A DNA stretch of 24,481 nucleotides from JACNIZ01 sp964344765 (GTDB taxonomy: Bacteria; Planctomycetota; UBA1135): assembly GCA_964344765.1 (NCBI GenBank), contig CAYFOM010000053.1:1-24481 (forward strand), in the 5' to 3' direction. The first letter of the stretch is position 1; each line of letters starts with the position of its first letter. The position numbers and the translations under genes are program-made. Shown one piece after another: positions 23,573 through 24,481 of this stretch. The notes under the pieces are model-generated. The model was not told where the DNA came from. It searched no databases and worked only from the letters and a program-made list of their open reading frames with translations.

Positions 23573-24376
23573 TTATCTCAGCACTTCTTCGCTTTGGAAG
23601 AGCTTTCCGATAACTCCGCTGAAGCCAAACACAAGCATGTAATCCTCGGCGTCGTCGTCCAGGCCGACTTGCAGTGCGCCCTGCAATTCCAGCTGCGGCA
23701 TGACTTTGTAGCCGCCGCCGAAGCCGCCGTACCACGAGGTCGTGCTTTCGCTGGGCACATAACCTGCGGTGGCCTCGACAAATAGCCTAGTGCGATCATT
23801 CGTGCGCCAACTTGCGGCGACAATCGCGCCGTGTTCGGTGTTGATCGAATCGCTGCCGGCCTCACCGATCAAAGCCAACTCATAAGTTCCGACCAGCGAA
23901 AAAGCGCCGACCGATTGGCCTACACTGGTCGCCAGTAATGTGTCGGTTTCGCCACGTCGACTGGCCGAGCCGGCACTGCCCGACGGCAAGCGCGACTCCA
24001 TTTCCACAATCGCGCCCACCGGCGAATCGGCGGCGTCGGCGACTTTGACTTTGGCGCCGAGGATCACATCGCCGGCACCACGGTGACGGGCACCACTACT
24101 TCGCACACTGACGAAGGGTTCCCAAGCCACCGCCAGCTCGACGTTCTCCACCGCACCAAAGTTCAACTTGACCTTGGATTTGGCGAACTCACTGGGGTCG
24201 GTTTCCAAGATCCCTTCCATTTCCACCTCGCCGAAGCCGGCAGTTCCCACGCCTACAGTCTTCGAAATGTACGGAGTGTTGACGAATTCCGAGCGGCTTC
24301 CGCCTTCGGTCATCGCGCACGAGCCGAGCGCGAGCAAGCAAAGAAGCGGAACAGTGGTTTTGAGTTTATTTTCCAT
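23573..24376 (-). CDS. putative outer-membrane beta-barrel lipoprotein (transporter/PF13557-like)
   Basis: A 267-residue exported protein. MENKLKTTVPLLCLLALGSC has a lipobox-like LGSC with C20, followed by a mature part of alternating hydrophobic strands: VELAVAWEPFVSV, GAGDVILGAKVKV, AIVEMESRLPSG, FSLVGTYELALIGE, TRLFVEATAGYVP, LQGALQVGLDDDAEDYMLVFGFSGVIG. This strand order, with the GDV.LG.K and MESRLPSG elements, resembles the PF13557 outer-membrane family. I cannot tell whether it forms a pore. It is the first gene of the eight-gene minus-strand array, and the DUF4920 gene follows after eight bases. No SD or leaderless -10 is evident at its ATG, so its promoter must lie further upstream. 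Confidence 0.65.
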   Translation of the reverse strand: MENKLKTTVPLLCLLALGSCAMTEGGSRSEFVNTPYISKTVGVGTAGFGEVEMEGILETDPSEFAKSKVKLNFGAVENVELAVAWEPFVSVRSSGARHRGAGDVILGAKVKVADAADSPVGAIVEMESRLPSGSAGSASRRGETDTLLATSVGQSVGAFSLVGTYELALIGEAGSDSINTEHGAIVAASWRTNDRTRLFVEATAGYVPSESTTSWYGGFGGGYKVMPQLELQGALQVGLDDDAEDYMLVFGFSGVIGKLFQSEEVLR

Positions 24377-24481
24377 GGAACTTTGGGGTTAAGGGCGAAG
24401 GCTTGACTTCTTTTATGTTTCAACCATGGTTAGCGTAACATCCTTTCTGTAAATTCCCTCGTCCCTGCAACCGCCCTGTCT
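24377..24481. other. upstream region of the eight-gene array, cut by the window edge
   Basis: About 105 bases without a coding frame that should contain the array's promoter, on the minus strand. A 10-bp palindrome AACCATGGTT lies at 24422-24431, followed on the minus strand by an A-rich stretch. I do not see a confident -35/-10 pair. Confidence 0.3.

Noticed and set aside
23565..23735. Longer N-terminus for the DUF4920 gene (243 residues)
   Set aside because: The added part is Arg-rich, overlaps the preceding gene and would bury a clear lipoprotein signal peptide that starts at 23564.

Overview
The window looks like chromosomal DNA of a free-living, probably aquatic, member of the Planctomycetota. 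This is an inference from gene content: Sec-exported proteins built from LVIVD-type, FG-GAP, squalene-cyclase-like and carboxypeptidase-regulatory-like modules, a ZIP/permease/SPFH membrane locus, and no sign of phage or plasmid genes. Coding density is very high. No stretch over about 205 bases lacks a gene. The longest gap (3119-3322) holds two promoter/RBS regions. I see no rRNA, tRNA, CRISPR array or insertion sequence.

Layout. 1-528: the end of an upstream gene and a short LutC/YkgG (LUD-domain) gene. 525-3118 (minus): two secreted or anchored proteins of unknown function in DNA that looks more AT-rich than its surroundings. 3323-4717 (plus): a group II PLP-dependent decarboxylase. 4710-6623 (minus): a secreted alpha/alpha-toroid (prenyltransferase/squalene-oxidase repeat) protein. 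6724-9027 (plus): a two-gene unit of a RecB/Cas4-type Fe-S nuclease and a YbdG/MscM-like mechanosensitive channel. 9154-11394 and 11479-12705 (plus): a choice-of-anchor B protein and a PETase/chlorophyllase-like alpha/beta hydrolase, separated by a strong intrinsic terminator. 12683-13723 (minus): a Fic AMP-transferase with a 12-bp tandem repeat. 13808-14155 (plus): a small three-helix membrane protein. 14174-15793 (minus): a seven-blade FG-GAP protein.

15879-24376 (minus) is the most interesting part. It is an eight-gene co-directional array, the last four genes overlapping: putative outer-membrane lipoprotein, DUF4920 lipoprotein, PepSY-TM protein, thioredoxin-NHL protein, His-rich ZIP transporter, an SO_0444-type Cu/Zn permease FUSED to an SPFH (HflK/stomatin) domain, then HflC-like and HflK-like proteins. 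I interpret it as an envelope metal-homeostasis system in which a metal permease is built into an SPFH ring or microdomain.

Two window-wide patterns stand out. First, six genes that begin transcription units have a TANNNT hexamer exactly 6 nt before the start codon, the geometry of leaderless mRNAs. Second, three secreted proteins end in a similar beta-rich C-terminal module that may be a sorting or anchoring domain.
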